The notes below the pieces were generated by a model. That model ran no database searches and had not been told where the DNA came from. It was given only the letters and a program-made list of their open reading frames with translations. DNA of 53,599 bases from Hyphomicrobiales bacterium. Lineage in GTDB: Bacteria; Pseudomonadota; Alphaproteobacteria; Rhizobiales; Beijerinckiaceae. Made by a program: the position numbers and the translations under genes. Each line of letters opens with the position of its first letter. The stretch's first letter is position 1. This document shows, one piece after another, positions 53,355 to 53,599 of the stretch. Location of the stretch: the NCBI GenBank assembly GCA_027483795.1, contig JAIXTT010000041.1:1-53599 (forward strand), read 5' to 3'.

Positions 53355-53599
53355 GGCCGCGTCCCCTTTCCGTCGAGCCCGCGGGCGCGGGCCGCGGCGT
53401 CGATGAAGCCGCGCATCGTGGCGAAGAGCACGGGTTCGTCGAGCAGGAAGGCGTCATGGCCCTTGTCGCTCTCGATCTCGACGAAGGAGACCGAAGCGCC
53501 CGCGGCGTTCAGCGCATGCACCACCGCGCGCGAATCCGAACTCGGGAACAGCCAGTCGGAGGTGAAGGAGGCGATGCAGAACCGCGTCTTCGTGCCCCG
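53351..53599 (-). CDS. metX: Homoserine O-acyltransferase MetX, C-terminal end only
   Basis: The last 82 residues of an alpha/beta-hydrolase-fold enzyme that acylates homoserine for methionine synthesis. The segment holds two members of the catalytic triad: Asp in [14 protein letters not shown] and His in [11 protein letters not shown]. The N-terminal part with the nucleophilic serine is beyond the window. Whether it uses acetyl- or succinyl-CoA cannot be told from this end. It leads the metXW operon and links to asd, which supplies its substrate branch. Confidence 0.93.
   Translation of the reverse strand, partial: RGTKTRFCIASFTSDWLFPSSDSRAVVHALNAAGASVSFVEIESDKGHDAFLLDEPVLFATMRGFIDAAARARGLDGKGTRP

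Overview
The window is about 53.6 kb of very GC-rich, densely packed chromosomal DNA. Gene content and order point to an alphaproteobacterium, most likely of the order Hyphomicrobiales (Rhizobiales). The evidence is a hemC-hemD-Mic60-hemY cluster, a dapF-mtaB...ftsY neighbourhood, an NdvA/ChvA-type glucan exporter, MetX/MetW methionine genes, a fused AroK-AroB protein, a full CtrA-type box (TTAA-N7-TTAAC), and the ethylmalonyl-CoA pathway enzymes Ccr and Ecm. The genus cannot be fixed from the sequence alone. I see no rRNA, CRISPR array, phage or insertion sequence.

Region 1 (1-6.7 kb, mostly minus strand): the 5' part of acetyl-CoA synthetase, tRNA-Thr(CGT), then the haem/membrane cluster hemY, an alphaproteobacterial Mic60 (mitofilin) homologue, hemD and hemC. 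Region 2 (6.7-13.6 kb): the overlapping run tsaD-gpsA-VasI-like-EVE, an orphan Bug/TctC binding protein and a small lytic transglycosylase on plus; then an SDHAF4-MAPEG-chrA operon on minus. Region 3 (13.6-22.8 kb): rsmB, a heparinase II/III-like gene behind a CtrA box, then ccrA, a GT87 membrane protein and ecm, and asd preceded by a Thr/Lys/Ile-rich leader ORF and switchable hairpins. ccrA and ecm carry the same 12-base motif upstream.

Region 4 (22.8-34.1 kb): accessory metabolism. It holds two beta-hydroxyacid dehydrogenases, a LacI-family regulator with a candidate operator, an orphan UgpC-type ATPase, a D-2-hydroxyacid dehydrogenase, TerC, an NMT1/SsuA-type ABC transporter and an acyl-CoA synthetase. 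Three copies of a palindromic intergenic repeat lie here. Region 5 (34.1-38.7 kb): ftsY and mtaB-dapF, separated by a pseudouridine synthase and a MazEF/PemIK-type toxin-antitoxin pair.

Region 6 (38.7-53.6 kb): a secreted GyrI-like protein, a HAD phosphatase, a metallo-beta-lactamase-fold hydrolase, a CX5R phosphatase, a TSUP permease and ppa. These are followed by an envelope group (large MscS channel, CAP-domain lipoprotein, NdvA exporter), then CorC, AroKB, XerD, MetW and the 3' end of metX.

The most interesting candidates are regulatory: the asd leader with competing structures, the ccrA/ecm shared motif, and the CtrA box before the heparinase-like gene. I did not find a defence island or a plainly new multi-gene system. 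All domain calls are by eye, without database searches.
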